Positions 18,557 through 32,600 of a stretch of DNA of 64,000 nt are shown here, piece by piece (position 1 is the stretch's first letter; every line of letters starts with the position of its first letter). A program made the translations under genes and the position numbers. The notes beneath the pieces are model-generated. The model saw nothing but the letters and a program-made list of their open reading frames with translations. It did not search any database and was not told the DNA's origin. Source of the stretch: Legionellales bacterium (lineage in GTDB: Bacteria; Pseudomonadota; Gammaproteobacteria; Berkiellales; Berkiellaceae); the NCBI GenBank assembly GCA_002708265.1, contig PANA01000002.1, positions 62,001-126,000 of the forward strand, in the 5' to 3' direction.

Positions 18557-19294
18557 GTGATTAATGATTCGTTGAAAAAGATATCAAATAGAATATCTGC
18601 TAATTGTCCTATCGTTGTTCATGTAAGGTTGTCAGGGGTTTTAAAAGATACAGATTGCTATTCTAAACAAGCGAGCTGCCTGTTAGACATGCTGCGAACA
18701 AATTTTAAGCCCTCGAGCATTATCGTACCAACCTTTACGTATAGTTTTACTAAAACGGGCAAGTTTGAAGTTTTAAATACTCCCTCAGAAGTTGGTCGTT
18801 TTAGTTATGAAATTCAAAAAATGTTTGTCAGTGACAAGCGTCGAACAACTGACCCAATATTTAGTATCGTTGAAACCGAGGGTAGTGGATTAGTTTCTGA
18901 CAGAGTAGCTCTTTCAGCATTTGATAAAATGTCTGTTTGGCATGCCTTGGATTCAACAGAACACTATATTATAAATATTAATCTTGATTTGCCAATCATT
19001 GCGACCCAGCTTCATTATCTTGAATATATTCATTCAGTTCCCTATCGTTATAGCAAAGAGTTTATAGGAACAGTTTCAAACTGGGAATCAGTTGAGTCAG
19101 ATATCAAGTACAACTACTATGTAAGAAACCTGGATGCTAACCCACAATGGAATAGAAATAAGATATATAATGACTCCATTAAAGCTAACGCTATTATAGA
19201 GGATGGATTGGTCCGTTTGTTCAAGTGGAGTGAACTTAAAACAATTATTGCATCAAAGATTCAAAGTGACTCAAGATACCTTATTACAAGTTAA
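18557..19294 (+). CDS. AAC(3)-family acetyltransferase-like protein
   Basis: A 245-residue protein with the aminoglycoside 3-N-acetyltransferase fold pattern: PTFTYSF (58-64), TPSEVGRFSYEIQ (75-87), RRTTDPIFS (95-103) and LHYLEY, with H153 and E156 at the usual catalytic histidine/glutamate place. Family members move acetyl from acetyl-CoA to an amino group. Many chromosomal members do not confer resistance but modify sugars or other small molecules, especially when paired with DUF4910 proteins, as here. The start is GTG with no strong SD. The gene and its partner sit between guaA and tadA, where Pseudomonas-type genomes have other content, so the pair looks like an insertion. A resistance role should not be assumed. 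Confidence 0.75.
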   Translation: MINDSLKKISNRISANCPIVVHVRLSGVLKDTDCYSKQASCLLDMLRTNFKPSSIIVPTFTYSFTKTGKFEVLNTPSEVGRFSYEIQKMFVSDKRRTTDPIFSIVETEGSGLVSDRVALSAFDKMSVWHALDSTEHYIININLDLPIIATQLHYLEYIHSVPYRYSKEFIGTVSNWESVESDIKYNYYVRNLDANPQWNRNKIYNDSIKANAIIEDGLVRLFKWSELKTIIASKIQSDSRYLITS

Positions 19295-19320
19295 AATATA
19301 GAAACTATCAAGGATGATAT

Positions 19321-20625
19321 ATGGTTGGTCAAAAAATACATGATTTTGCTAAAAGATTATGGCCAATAAATAGAAGTATTACTGGAGAGGGCGTAAGACA
19401 AACGCTTTCTTTGATTTCTAAAGAAATTAAGGGATTAAATGTTTTTTCTGTGCCTTCTCACACGAAGGTTTTTGATTGGACTGTTCCTAAAGAATGGAAA
19501 GTGAATAAGGCCTATATTTTAACGCCTGATGGTAAAAAAATATGTGATTTTCATGAGAATAATCTACATCTTTTAGGTTATAGTACGCCTTTTTTTGGCA
19601 TGCTAACCCTTGCTGAGTTAAGAAAACACCTTCATACATTACCTGAACAGCCTCAAGCAATACCTTATTGTACAAGTTATTATAAAGAGCGTTGGGGATT
19701 CTGTCTTTCACAAAACAGTCTAGATGAATTAAAAGAGGGTGTTTATCAGGTTGTAGTTGATACAGAGCTCTTTGATGGTGTTTTAAATTATGGTGAAGTA
19801 AATATCAAAGGGGTCCGCTCCGAAGAGATTTTTATTAGTACTTATATCTGTCATCCATCTATGGCCAATAATGAGCTATCTGGACCATCGGTTGTAACTT
19901 TCTTGGTAAAGTGGCTTCAAGAACAACCTCACCTGGAATATTCATATCGGATTGTGTTTATTCCAGAGACGATTGGTTCAATTACGTATCTTAGTAAGAA
20001 TTATCGTCATATGAAGGCTCGAACAATAGCTGGATTTAATGTGTCCTGTGTGGGAGATAGTCGAACATATTCATATCTACCTTCACGTACTGGAAACACA
20101 TTAAGCGATCGTGTTGCCATGCATGTGCTTAAATGGATATCACCCACATATATAAAGTACAGCTGGTTAGATCGAGGCAGTGATGAAAGACAGTATTGTT
20201 CCCCAGGAATTGATTTGCCAATAGCTTCTATTTTAAGATCGAAGTTTGGTAGTTATCCTGAGTATCACACATCTTTAGATGATCTTGAATTTGTCACACC
20301 GGAAGGATTGGATGGAGGATACTGGGCGATAAGAAGAGCTTTAGAGGCAATTGAGAATAATCAGGTATATAAATCCACAGTTCTATGTGAGCCTCAAATG
20401 GGTAAGAGAGGACTGTATCCAACTTTGTCGACTAAAAGTTCCGCTGAAAGTACAAGGCTTATCATGAACTTTCTAACGTATTGTGATGGCACACGAACTC
20501 TTCTTGAGATTGCAGACAAAATAGATGCCCCAATATGGGAACTATATAAACTTGTTAATACGTTAAGTGATGCTGAGCTTATTAAAAAATGTTCGCATCA
20601 GCACTGTTCAGAAGCACTTATTTAA
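19321..20625 (+). CDS. DUF4910 domain protein (aminopeptidase-like fold)
   Basis: A 434-residue protein with the DUF4910 pattern throughout: LWPINRSITGEGVRQTL near the start, TYICHPSMANNELSGPSVV (about 178-196), IPETIGSITYLSKN, DRGSDERQYCSPGIDLP and YPEYHTSLDDLEF. The C-terminal 70 residues look like a small winged-helix domain. The fold is related to M28 zinc aminopeptidases, but the reaction is not known to me. Family members recur beside acetyltransferases and in surface-sugar or secondary-metabolite clusters. It follows the AAC(3)-like gene by 26 bases on the same strand, so the two form an operon. No glycosyltransferase is nearby, leaving the pathway open. Confidence 0.82.
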   Translation: MVGQKIHDFAKRLWPINRSITGEGVRQTLSLISKEIKGLNVFSVPSHTKVFDWTVPKEWKVNKAYILTPDGKKICDFHENNLHLLGYSTPFFGMLTLAELRKHLHTLPEQPQAIPYCTSYYKERWGFCLSQNSLDELKEGVYQVVVDTELFDGVLNYGEVNIKGVRSEEIFISTYICHPSMANNELSGPSVVTFLVKWLQEQPHLEYSYRIVFIPETIGSITYLSKNYRHMKARTIAGFNVSCVGDSRTYSYLPSRTGNTLSDRVAMHVLKWISPTYIKYSWLDRGSDERQYCSPGIDLPIASILRSKFGSYPEYHTSLDDLEFVTPEGLDGGYWAIRRALEAIENNQVYKSTVLCEPQMGKRGLYPTLSTKSSAESTRLIMNFLTYCDGTRTLLEIADKIDAPIWELYKLVNTLSDAELIKKCSHQHCSEALI

Positions 20626-20744
20626 AAATAACTGAGACCAGTCTCGCACAAATTTTATCAGAGAATATGAATGCTCTAGATTGGGTTATATAACTGTTAA
20701 CCAATATTTTTGTAAAAACAGTAAATCAATACTTAGGAGGGACT

Positions 20745-21197
20745 GTGTCTAATATCGATTTAGAATGGATGAAGCTAGCATATGAGCAAGCGTTGGACGC
20801 TGGAGATGCAGGTGAGGTTCCTGTGGGGGCTGTTGTTGTTTTAAATGGTGAGCTTATCGCTAAAGCCTATAATATGTCGATTGTCTTGAGTGACCCCAGT
20901 GCTCACGCAGAAATACTTGCTTTAAGAGCGGCTGGACAGAAACTAGGTAACTATCGATTAAATGGTGCTGAACTTTATGTTACCCTCGAGCCCTGTGCAA
21001 TGTGTGTGGGAGCTATGCATCATGCCAGAATAAAGAGAGTCATTACGGGTGCTAATGATCCTAAAACGGGCTGTACACATTCGTTGCTTCCATTATTAAA
21101 TGAAAAAGTTTTTTTTAGCAAAATTGAACTCACTACTAATATATATTCAGAAGAGTGTGGTCAGCTACTTAAAGATTTCTTTGCTAAAAAGCGGTGA
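20745..21197 (+). CDS. tadA: tRNA-specific adenosine deaminase
   Basis: A 150-residue cytidine/deoxycytidylate-deaminase-fold enzyme. The zinc ligand H54 and catalytic E56 lie in SAHAEIL, and C84 and C87 in EPCAMC. TadA converts adenosine 34 (wobble position) of tRNA-Arg(ACG) to inosine and is essential. The start is GTG, chosen because a strong AGGAGGG SD sits just upstream and the length (167 aa in E. coli) fits. The location between guaA and purL is conserved in Pseudomonas-type genomes. Confidence 0.93.
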   Translation: MSNIDLEWMKLAYEQALDAGDAGEVPVGAVVVLNGELIAKAYNMSIVLSDPSAHAEILALRAAGQKLGNYRLNGAELYVTLEPCAMCVGAMHHARIKRVITGANDPKTGCTHSLLPLLNEKVFFSKIELTTNIYSEECGQLLKDFFAKKR

Positions 21198-21208
21198 TAA
21201 CACTTATA

Positions 21209-22255
21209 TCAAAGCCACTTTTTGATTCTTTTATGGATTTGAATAATATCATCGCGCTCATTTAAAGGAACCTGCTCTCTTAACCTGCCATAAACCTGCA
21301 TTTCATCTTCTAGATATCGACGTGCCTCTAAATCTTTTGGATTTCTAGTTCTACGGTTGCTATAAAGCCAATCAATTGCGATATTTGCTTGTAGTCCAAC
21401 AAGCGTTCCAGCTTTAAGTTCTTCAATGCAAAGTACCCTTTGATGAGATAGGTTAAAAGATTCAAAATTTGTGCAGAACACAATAGGATAGTTGCTCAGC
21501 CCATCACACAAGTCATCTGTTGGGTGTCTTGAGAGAGATTTTGTCTCTGCTGGAGTAATATGCTGAGTAAATCGCGGTATTTTCCATATTGATTCAATAG
21601 CTCTTATGGCATCATTCTTATCTCCCCACTTGAAGTGTGCAGAGTTAATAATAGTTGTTTGATTTTTTAATATACCGTCAAATAATTTTTTACATCTCGC
21701 GGCATCAGATTCATTTGGAGCATGCTGTGCTGGAGCGAAATTGGATGTATAGAGGTGTATGGTTGCATCTAATCCAAGAGGTTTACAAATGAACTGAACA
21801 ATCTCATTGTATTGTTGTAGCGTTAAATATTGGCACTCATAGGCTGTCTTAAAGGTTGATAAATGTCCAAGAAATCTCCTGGCAACGTCATTGACTGCGC
21901 CTCTAGCGCCAATTGTTGAAGAGCTAGAAGAAAACACCCAAATGCCGCCCGACATTTGTTCAACACCTCTCAAGGCAAGCCGTATGCACCAGGCAGTAGG
22001 TGTATAGACACGCAATATATGAGAGACCTTAACTAAGAACTGCGTATTGATTTGTTCATCAGCCCAGGCATCATACATTTGACGCATTCTTATCGACTTG
22101 GTGTCCTCCAGTGGGGAACAACTAAATGCTTCATATAATGTAGCAGCTTGCGTTTCATCGATTGCATGTACGTTGAGCAGGCTATGGATTCTTAGAGCTG
22201 TATTATGGTCCTGCTCAACAGAGCCGTCCCTTGTGGGGTTTCTTGATGCTAACAT
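21209..22255 (-). CDS. Orphan 348-aa protein next to purL
   Basis: I do not recognise this protein. It has no signal peptide or clear membrane segment; the sequence is mixed helical, with a short serine-rich strand (WVFSSSSSTIGARG, about 104-117) and a charged C terminus (LRERVPL-type helices). It is convergent with tadA (11 bases apart) and divergent from purL (63 bases). In Pseudomonas-type genomes this place, divergent from purL, is held by mltF (lytic transglycosylase), but I see neither a secretion signal nor the transglycosylase catalytic motif here. It may be a replacement gene. Confidence 0.6.
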   Translation of the reverse strand: MLASRNPTRDGSVEQDHNTALRIHSLLNVHAIDETQAATLYEAFSCSPLEDTKSIRMRQMYDAWADEQINTQFLVKVSHILRVYTPTAWCIRLALRGVEQMSGGIWVFSSSSSTIGARGAVNDVARRFLGHLSTFKTAYECQYLTLQQYNEIVQFICKPLGLDATIHLYTSNFAPAQHAPNESDAARCKKLFDGILKNQTTIINSAHFKWGDKNDAIRAIESIWKIPRFTQHITPAETKSLSRHPTDDLCDGLSNYPIVFCTNFESFNLSHQRVLCIEELKAGTLVGLQANIAIDWLYSNRRTRNPKDLEARRYLEDEMQVYGRLREQVPLNERDDIIQIHKRIKKWL

Positions 22256-22318
22256 CGCGCGTGAACCCTTACTTGTTTTAGGTTATTATACGAACATTCA
22301 GTTGTAGGAGTTGCCCGA

Positions 22319-25300
22319 ATGCTCTGTTCTTTTGCCTTAAGTCATCTTTCCTCGTTCCAATTAGAGCAAATTTCAACCCAGTTACCTTCAGATCTTCGTA
22401 TCGAACACGTCATTATTCACATGACAAAAACAAAAAGAAAGCTAACAAACAAAGAGTTGGGGAAGTTGCATAAACTCCTGGAAACAACAGACTCTTTAAC
22501 CCTAACAGATAATATGTTTGTTTGTGTAGTCCCTCGACTAGGTACGATTTCTCCTTGGTCCTCCAAAGCCACAGATATTTTATTACACTGTGGTCTAGAT
22601 GCTGTTGAACGAGTGGAAAGGGCTGATTGCTACTTATTTTCTAGGCCAGTTACGGACAGTGAGCGTCCATCCTTAGAGAAGGTATTAGCTGACCCAATGC
22701 TCCAGTCGCCCCTGTGGAATGAAGCTGCACTGAATGAGATTTTCTCTTTTGCTTCGGGAGAGCCAAAACCATTGATGGTGATTGATGTACTAGCTGATGG
22801 GCGCCAGGCTATAGAAAGAGCTGATAGAGACCTTGGCCTTGCTCTATCAGCTGATGAAATGGATTATTTGGTTGATGGGTTTACCTCCTTAGGTCGAAAT
22901 CCAAACGATGTAGAGCTAATGATGTTTGCACAAGCAAACTCTGAACACTGTCGCCATAAAATATTTAAAGCTGACTGGGTGATAGACGATATTGAACAGG
23001 GGAAAGGTCTGTTCTCTATGATTCGTCATACCTGGGAGCATTATAACGAGAACATATGGTCTGCTTATTCAGACAATGCTGCTGTTATCAATGGTGGGTT
23101 CGCAAACCGATGGTTCGCGAATCCGGAGTCTGGACGGTATGAGTCACAATCCCAGACAGTTGGTATTGTGATGAAGGTCGAAACCCATAACCATCCTACT
23201 GCGATATCTCCTTATCCTGGTGCAGCAACAGGCGCTGGCGGTGAAATTCGTGATGAGGGAGCGACAGGAATAGGCGCTAAACCAAAAGCCGGTCTTACAG
23301 GCTTTTGTGTGTCAGACTTAAACATCCCAGGGGCTTCATTTCCGTGGGAACATGGCAATTTTAAGCCACAGCATGTTGCTAGTCCTTTAGATATTATGAT
23401 TGAAGGCCCCCTTGGCGGTGCGGCATTTAACAACGAGTTTGGCCGACCGAATCTAGGCGGATATTTTAGAACCTATGAGCAGACAATTGCCCCCGGTCAC
23501 AAAGTCGGGTTTCATAAACCAATTATGATCGCGGGTGGAATGGGAAATATTGAAAAGCGCCATACTGAAAAGCGCCGTATCCCTGTTGGTGCATTGTTAG
23601 TTGTTCTTGGCGGCCCTGCGATGCGTATTGGTCTTGGTGGTGGTGCGGCTTCTTCTATGGCGGCCTCCGATAACCAACAAGATTTAGATTTTGCTTCGGT
23701 TCAACGTGATAACCCCGAGATGGAACGTCGTTGCCAAGAAGTGATTGATGGTTGTTGGCGATTAGGTGATGCAAACCCTGTTATTTCTATCCATGATGTT
23801 GGCGCAGGTGGGCTCAGTAATGCGTTGCCTGAGCTTGTTCATGATGCCGGTCGTGGTGCGGTATTTGATCTGCGGTCAATTCCAATAGCGGAAGCTGATT
23901 TGTCGCCTCTAGAAATATGGTGCAATGAATCACAAGAGCGATATGTATTAGCCATAGAAGAAAAAGATTGGTCTAAATTCGAGCAGCTCTGTGCCCGTGA
24001 AAGATGTCCTGCTGCGATTGTAGGAAAAGCAACGGAAGAGCAGATGTTGGTGCTTAATGATACTTATCATGGTAATCAACCCATCAACATGCCTTTATCT
24101 TTATTGTTAGGTAAAGCCCCAAGCTTAACCAAAGATGTTAAGCGCGAAGCGCCGATAGTTATTGAGAACCCAAAAGCGACCACTGATATTCCAACTTTAG
24201 TAAAGAATGTCATCAGTGCTCCTGCAGTAGCCGATAAAAGCTTTTTGATCACAATAGGCGACCGCACTGTATCTGGTTTGGTTGCTCGAGATCAAATGGT
24301 CGGACCCTGGCAGGTACCCGTAGCGGATTGTGCTGTCACATTGTTTGACTATGAGGGAGTTGCTGGTGAGGCCATGAGTATGGGCGAGCGCCCTTTAATT
24401 GCGTTGACTGATTCTCCTGCCTCCGCAAAAATGGCGGTTGCAGAAGCCATATTAAATATTGCGGCTGCTCCTATCGAGCAATTAAGTGATATTAAATTAA
24501 GTGCTAATTGGATGGCTGCTGCTGGTGAGCCTGGACAGGATGCTGCCTTGTACGATGCCGTTCATGCTATTGGCATGGATTTATGTCCAAAACTAAACCT
24601 CACCATTCCTGTCGGAAAAGATTCTTTATCTATGAAAATGACATGGAAAAATGAAAAGGGTGCCTCTTTAAAAGTTGTATCCCCGGTCAGCTGTGTTATT
24701 AGCGCTTTTGCCCCTATACCAGATGCGTCTGAGACATTAACCCCTCTATGTGATCTAGCAGAGGGTGAATTAATGAGTATCCGCTCGCCAGATAATGCAC
24801 GATTAGGCGGCTCTATCTATGCACAGGTAACCGAGCAAATCGTTGCTCCATGTCCAACAGTCGATGATGCAAAAACACTTGAGGCATTATTTAATCTTGT
24901 GCAACAAGCAAGAAAAAACGACTTGATTTGTGCGTATCACGATATTTCTGATGGTGGTCTTGTCACAGCATTAGTGGAAATGCTATTTGCAACTCGTTGT
25001 GGTGCAAAAATAAGTATTGAAGATAGCTTTTCCTCCATTGACAGTTTATTCAATGAAGAGATGGGAGCGGTTGTTCAGGTGAAATCTGGTAAAGCGCAAG
25101 CCCTGGAAGCACTGGCAAAAGAGCTTGGCCTGGCTGGATGGGTGAGACCTGTTGCACAAATAACAAAAGATGAGTCAATTAGTATTCAGCATAATAATCT
25201 AGTGCTAATGACTTCAACACGTGCCGAGCTACAGGCGAGTTGGTCTAAAGTGGGCTTTGAAATACGCAAACGTCGCGATAATGCAAATTGTGCAAATGAT

Positions 25301-26173
25301 GAGTTTTCGCATATTTCGAAATCTCGATTTGATATGGAATCATTGATTACTGCAGAAAGTTTACATGAGCTTCCGGTTTATACTGGAAAGTCGCCAAAAG
25401 CGATTATCCTTCGTGAGCAGGGGGTTAATGGGCATCTTGAAATGGCGGCTGCATTCTCCCTAGCCGGGTTTGAGACTTATGATGTTACGATGGAAGATTT
25501 GCTGACTGGAAAACGGGACCTGTCCTCCTTTGATTTAATGGCTGTATGCGGCGGCTTCTCATATGGTGATGTTCTAGGAGCGGGTAGAGGCTGGGCAAGT
25601 ACAATATTGCATAACGATACTCTAAGGCAAGCATTTGAGGACTTCTTTACGCGCCCTAATACATTAACACTGGGGGTTTGCAATGGCTGTCAGATGCTGA
25701 GTCAATTAAGTTCATTGATACCAGGTGCACAGCATTGGCCAAGATTTACCCATAATACTTCAAATCGATTTGAAGCTAGACAGGTCCTATTAACGGTTCC
25801 TGATAGCCCTTCTATTATTCTTAAACCTCTCGTTGGAAAAACGCTGCCTGTAGCAGTCTCACATGGAGAGGGGCGGGTCCAACCACAGGGCAGTAGTAAC
25901 TACAAAACAGCGATGCAGTACATCGACTGGTCATCTAAGGTAACGGAAGAATATCCGTTTAATCCGAATGGTTCGCCTGATGGTGTTGCGGGTCTGACAT
26001 CATTAGATGGCCGTGTAACCATTATGATGCCGCATCCTGAGCGTGTTTTTAAATCCATTCAACATTCATGGCATCCAACAGGGTGGGGAACTTTTAGTCC
26101 TTGGATGAGAATGTTTTTAGCGGCTAGAGCTTTCTATGAAACCGAAAGCTCGTCAGCCAGTATGTCATGGTAG
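22319..26173 (+). CDS. purL: Phosphoribosylformylglycinamidine synthase
   Basis: A 1284-residue single-chain PurL, close to E. coli (1295). N-terminal PurS-like domain, linker with NSEHCRHK, the two FGAM-synthase halves ([33 protein letters not shown]) and a C-terminal class I glutaminase domain (GVCNGCQML nucleophile Cys, PHPER) are all visible. It converts FGAR plus glutamine to FGAM in purine synthesis. It reads alone and its 3' end overlaps the convergent PAP2 gene by 50 bases. An intact purL together with guaBA argues that de novo purine synthesis is retained. Confidence 0.97.
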   Translation: MLCSFALSHLSSFQLEQISTQLPSDLRIEHVIIHMTKTKRKLTNKELGKLHKLLETTDSLTLTDNMFVCVVPRLGTISPWSSKATDILLHCGLDAVERVERADCYLFSRPVTDSERPSLEKVLADPMLQSPLWNEAALNEIFSFASGEPKPLMVIDVLADGRQAIERADRDLGLALSADEMDYLVDGFTSLGRNPNDVELMMFAQANSEHCRHKIFKADWVIDDIEQGKGLFSMIRHTWEHYNENIWSAYSDNAAVINGGFANRWFANPESGRYESQSQTVGIVMKVETHNHPTAISPYPGAATGAGGEIRDEGATGIGAKPKAGLTGFCVSDLNIPGASFPWEHGNFKPQHVASPLDIMIEGPLGGAAFNNEFGRPNLGGYFRTYEQTIAPGHKVGFHKPIMIAGGMGNIEKRHTEKRRIPVGALLVVLGGPAMRIGLGGGAASSMAASDNQQDLDFASVQRDNPEMERRCQEVIDGCWRLGDANPVISIHDVGAGGLSNALPELVHDAGRGAVFDLRSIPIAEADLSPLEIWCNESQERYVLAIEEKDWSKFEQLCARERCPAAIVGKATEEQMLVLNDTYHGNQPINMPLSLLLGKAPSLTKDVKREAPIVIENPKATTDIPTLVKNVISAPAVADKSFLITIGDRTVSGLVARDQMVGPWQVPVADCAVTLFDYEGVAGEAMSMGERPLIALTDSPASAKMAVAEAILNIAAAPIEQLSDIKLSANWMAAAGEPGQDAALYDAVHAIGMDLCPKLNLTIPVGKDSLSMKMTWKNEKGASLKVVSPVSCVISAFAPIPDASETLTPLCDLAEGELMSIRSPDNARLGGSIYAQVTEQIVAPCPTVDDAKTLEALFNLVQQARKNDLICAYHDISDGGLVTALVEMLFATRCGAKISIEDSFSSIDSLFNEEMGAVVQVKSGKAQALEALAKELGLAGWVRPVAQITKDESISIQHNNLVLMTSTRAELQASWSKVGFEIRKRRDNANCANDEFSHISKSRFDMESLITAESLHELPVYTGKSPKAIILREQGVNGHLEMAAAFSLAGFETYDVTMEDLLTGKRDLSSFDLMAVCGGFSYGDVLGAGRGWASTILHNDTLRQAFEDFFTRPNTLTLGVCNGCQMLSQLSSLIPGAQHWPRFTHNTSNRFEARQVLLTVPDSPSIILKPLVGKTLPVAVSHGEGRVQPQGSSNYKTAMQYIDWSSKVTEEYPFNPNGSPDGVAGLTSLDGRVTIMMPHPERVFKSIQHSWHPTGWGTFSPWMRMFLAARAFYETESSSASMSW

Positions 26174-26861
26174 CAATCGCAGCTCCGGACATGATTAGAG
26201 ATAAATGTAATTGCTCTGTGTAGAAAGTGGCACTTATACAAAGTGCCGCTAAAGCTAAAGTAGCGGCTGGGGGCAAAGTGGTCGCCAGCGCTAACCCTCC
26301 AGAAAATCCAATTATCTGCAAGTGAATAGGCCAAACGTTATATTTTTTAAGATATAACACAAGCATGGTTTCAAGGATCATTAAAGGCACAATAGTTGTC
26401 AGCCACAGCGGACTATTTTTAGTCAGCTTGTGCCAAAAGTGGCTCACTAAAGCAAATCCAGCAGCAAAGGGGACGGCAGCAAGAACATCCACCGGTAGAT
26501 GATAGTGAAAGTGTCGCATTCCTATTAACAGTGAAATGATTAAACCTGACAAACAAGTGATAGGCTTCCAGAGAGGTTTTCCGGTCGGAACATAAAAGGT
26601 TCCTACTAACCAGAAGTATGTCATCAGTGAAGAAAGTGTATGGCCGCTTGGGTAGGACCATCCTGCTTTAGAAAACAAAGCATTTAAAGGGATATCAAAA
26701 AGAGATTTGATATAGCACGCTGAAATGATGGTGAATCCTAACCATAATGCCAAACGATAAAAATCGTTTCTGTGTACTGTAAAAATGCCCAATAGAATGA
26801 TTGAACATAAAGTGTAAAAGTTGCTGGGTAAAAGTAACAACCGGTACCAGTCGTAAGTCAT
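26124..26861 (-). CDS. PAP2-family membrane phosphatase-like protein
   Basis: A 245-residue protein with about six hydrophobic helices and phosphatase motifs II and III: PSGH (71-74) and R116, H121, D125 in [12 protein letters not shown]. Such enzymes dephosphorylate lipid phosphates such as undecaprenyl diphosphate or phosphatidate at the membrane. Motif I (K-x6-RP) is incomplete: K52 is present, but LN (59-60) stands where RP is expected, and the following loop is short. The enzyme could still be active; the change is a caution rather than proof of loss. It is convergent with purL and divergent from katG. Confidence 0.75.
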   Translation of the reverse strand: MTYDWYRLLLLPSNFYTLCSIILLGIFTVHRNDFYRLALWLGFTIISACYIKSLFDIPLNALFSKAGWSYPSGHTLSSLMTYFWLVGTFYVPTGKPLWKPITCLSGLIISLLIGMRHFHYHLPVDVLAAVPFAAGFALVSHFWHKLTKNSPLWLTTIVPLMILETMLVLYLKKYNVWPIHLQIIGFSGGLALATTLPPAATLALAALCISATFYTEQLHLSLIMSGAAIATMTYWLTSFRFHRKL

Positions 26862-29377
<2,516 letters not shown>

Positions 29378-29392
29378 TCGGTCTTTTGTTTT

Positions 29393-29419
29393 GCTGATGA
29401 GGAATATATCCTCATCAGC
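29393..29419 (+). terminator. Rho-independent terminator of katG
   Basis: A perfect 10-bp stem (GCTGATGAGG with CCTCATCAGC) and a 7-nt loop start 16 bases after the katG stop and are followed by TTTCT. Confidence 0.8.
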
Positions 29420-29594
29420 TTTCTCCGCTTAAAAAAGACTGAAATAGAATAAAATTCATCTCTATTCGTGACTATTCCGGAGTCATAACGCACCTTCAAA
29501 ATAATAACTAATAAATTCAATAGGTTGCGTCTAAAACAATCAGGTAAGTTATCCCGGCAACTATTGTCTTGTGTCCGCCTATTCTGTACAATTA

Positions 29595-29639
29595 ACTAAG
29601 TTTTTTTAGTAACTTAGTGTAGTTGCACTTTTCAGCAAC
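29595..29639 (+). promoter_or_regulatory. Two adjacent hairpins in the leader of the ankyrin/coiled-coil gene
   Basis: ACTAAGTT (29595-29602) pairs with AACTTAGT (29611-29618), and GTTGC (29622-29626) with GCAAC (29635-29639). Both end within 25 bases of the downstream ATG. They may be a leader structure or an operator. The rest of the 286-base gap holds the katG terminator and nothing else I can name. Confidence 0.35.
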
Positions 29640-29663
29640 ACTAATACCACTACGGAGTGTGTA

Positions 29664-32600
29664 ATGGCAAAGTTATCATTTGTTGAGCGAGTTAGTTCTG
29701 TATTTTGGTTTTATGGACACCGGGTTTCCTTTGGTCCTAATGTCAGAAATGGGTCTCGTGGTGAAGATCTTGTCAGTATGCCGAACACACTGTCTCGTGT
29801 TACAGCAATGCTGGGTTCTTTTTTCATGACGCCTGTTTATGCACTTTCTGACTTGCTTTCAGCAAAAAGCCCACGCCAATACGAGTTGTCATCAACAACT
29901 AATATCGATGAAATCAACTTGCCTCAGAAAGGACGGGCTCGAAGCCGTGGAACTTTTACCACGCTTGCAATGGCTTTTGGTTTGTTGATTGTATCTATTC
30001 CATTATCAATTATTGGTTTTGTTTTTAAGTCGATTGCAACATTGTTTAGCTTTAACCTTGTCAAAATGCTTCATAATTTAAAATTGGCTAAAGAGGCTAA
30101 AGACATAAAAGACTTGAACCGTGGGTTTCAAAATAAAATAGAAGATTTAGAAAATCAATGTGATGCATTACATGCCCGTAATGTCGATCAGGGGGCACGT
30201 TTAGAAGAGTTAAAATTAGAGGTGGATCAAAAAGAGCAAGAAATAGCTGCAAGAGAAGAGCAGGCTAGAGCTGAAGTCGATGAGGCTCGAGCAAATGTGG
30301 CTGAACTTGAGCGACAATTATCTGAATTGACTCATCGGAATGGCCAGCTTCAAAGTTTAGTTGAGCGATCTGGAACAGCTGCACAGAGAACAGAAACACT
30401 CTCTCAACAACAAACAAGAAGGCTTGAATTAGCGCTACAAGAAGCTCGTTCCGGAGCTTCGAGTGCAAATGCAGCTTCCAGAGAAGAAATTGCAGCTATT
30501 CAAACAGAGGCTGAAAGAAGAAATCAAGTCCAAGTTCAAAGAATTCAAGTTTTAGAAAGGAGTAACGCTGAATTAAGAGAGGCTCTAGCACAGATTGAAG
30601 CTGGTGCTGTTCGACAAGTTCAGGAAGCTCAAGACATTGTTCGAGCAGAACTTGGAGAAAAAATATTAAGCCAGCAAGGCGAACTAGAAAATTTAAGGGC
30701 CGAAATCCAATCCAAAAATTTATCTGTTTCTTCTGATGAGGTGATACCTTCTAAAATTTCGGTAAGTGTTCAGGTCAGTGAGCATGATTTGAGACCGGCT
30801 CAGGTTGAGGCTGAAACCGAGTTGACGAGTCCTCTTGTACTAGAATCATCTCTGCCTTTAACAGATGAAGAGAACGAAGTAGCACGCAGGGCGGATGGAG
30901 AACTTTCCGATAGTAGTGTTAGTGCTGACTCGTGGGGATGGCCACAAGGTGCAGAATCACTTACAGACTTAGGTGATCTGGCTGAAGGAAGAGTAGAAAC
31001 CTTAGAAGCCGATTCCCTTCCTGAAACTAGTCTGTCAACAGAGACTGAAGGTGGTTTAAATGCGTTTGAACAACATTCAGCTATGCCAGATACTTCTACT
31101 CGTAATACTTTTATGAGCTGGTGGTCTCGAAATGCGCCAAGTATAGAATCACTAAGAACCTACCCCTTAGCCGAGCGATTAGGGGTTAGACCAAATGTCT
31201 TACCTGAAACAATCAATGAGTTCGACAGACATGGTCGGACCTTGCTTCATAATGCCGTCATAAATAAGAATGCTCGATTAGTATCAGAGCTGCTAGCTGC
31301 TGGCGCAGATCGTACTTTATTGACAGAAAATGGTTTGAACATATTTCATCTAGTAGCAATGTATCCATCGATAGCGGTGGTCGACGCTATTAGAGCCAAT
31401 GAGGTCTCTTTGTCTGAGGAGCTAGATGAAATTTTAGCGATTGAGGCACAGAGAGTGTCTACTGGAGAGGATGACGAAGATGAATTTCAGATCCCAGAAG
31501 GTGCGGTCACTAAAGTAAGAAACTATCAAGATAAGTACAGTAAATCCATTAGTGCGATTGAGCAAAATCATGCTTTATTATTACAGCGAGCACCTAATGG
31601 TGATGGTGGTGAAACGCCATTACAAATGGCGATTAGGCTAAAACATCAAGATATTTGCACACACTTGGTTGATACACCGAATTTAGTTGAAGTTGAACGA
31701 GTGCATCTTAGCGAGAATGATAGAAGAGCAGAGGTTCTTATTGACATAAAAGGAGAGCCCGCTGATGCTAAATTAGCAAATCCCGCTCTCGTTGATGAGA
31801 TACTAAAAGAAAAGGGTCTGATGAATGATAATGCGCTTTTAGCAGCTCTTAGACATGAAAACTACAATGCTTTTAATCAATTATTTGTCCTTCACCCTCA
31901 GCCACATGTTTTATTATCAGAACTGGATTTAGATGGTGATGGCGTCTTTTACTATCTAGCGGGAATAAAAGATCAAGAAGTTTTCAATTCGGTTGTCAGC
32001 ACAATGCTGTCTGGTGAAAGCAAAGTTGCCAAAGAGGTTGCTAATGTCTTGGCGCTCTCAATGGTGAGAAATCTTTCGCTGTTGTGGGAAAATGATATAT
32101 CAAAAGATAAAGCAATACGAAAGGATAACTTTGTTGAAGTCAACACACTAGTGGCGGCAATTCTACTAGCATCTCCTGATGCCTTTGTTCATTCACTTGC
32201 ACAGTTTACACAAGCTGAATTGATGGGGTTTCTCACTATTATAAACGCTATGGGAGATAATAATACCAATGATGGTTATGACGTACTCTTCCAAATTCTG
32301 AATGAGTGTAATACGAAGTATGCTAAACAGAAGGAAGCTCTCCTTAATATTCGAGGTAGTGATACCTCAGATGGAGGAATGACACTAGGTCAGATGATGC
32401 ATATGGGACCTAATGCTGTTGAATTCACTCGGACGCTCATATCAGCAGTAGTGGATCCATTAGTTCAGGTAGGTCAAGGCTCAGAAACGCTTCTCTATAA
32501 AGTGGCAGAGCATCTAAATGACCCTACCGATCAAGAAGCTATCGAACGATACTTTGAATATGCTTTCGCTGGTATGACCAAGAAAGACCGTGGGGTAATG

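Noticed and set aside
18557-19294. Calling the AAC(3)-like gene an antibiotic resistance gene.
   Set aside because: The fold is shared by many non-resistance acetyltransferases, and pairing with DUF4910 argues for a biosynthetic or modifying role.
19850-19890. Asn-Asn in the DUF4910 CHPSMANNELSG motif as a lost metal ligand.
   Set aside because: I am not certain which residue is usual here in DUF4910 proteins, so loss cannot be claimed.
20634-20645. GAGACCAGTCTC after the DUF4910 gene as a terminator.
   Set aside because: Only four pairs can form around a minimal loop; the T-rich stretch downstream is too far.
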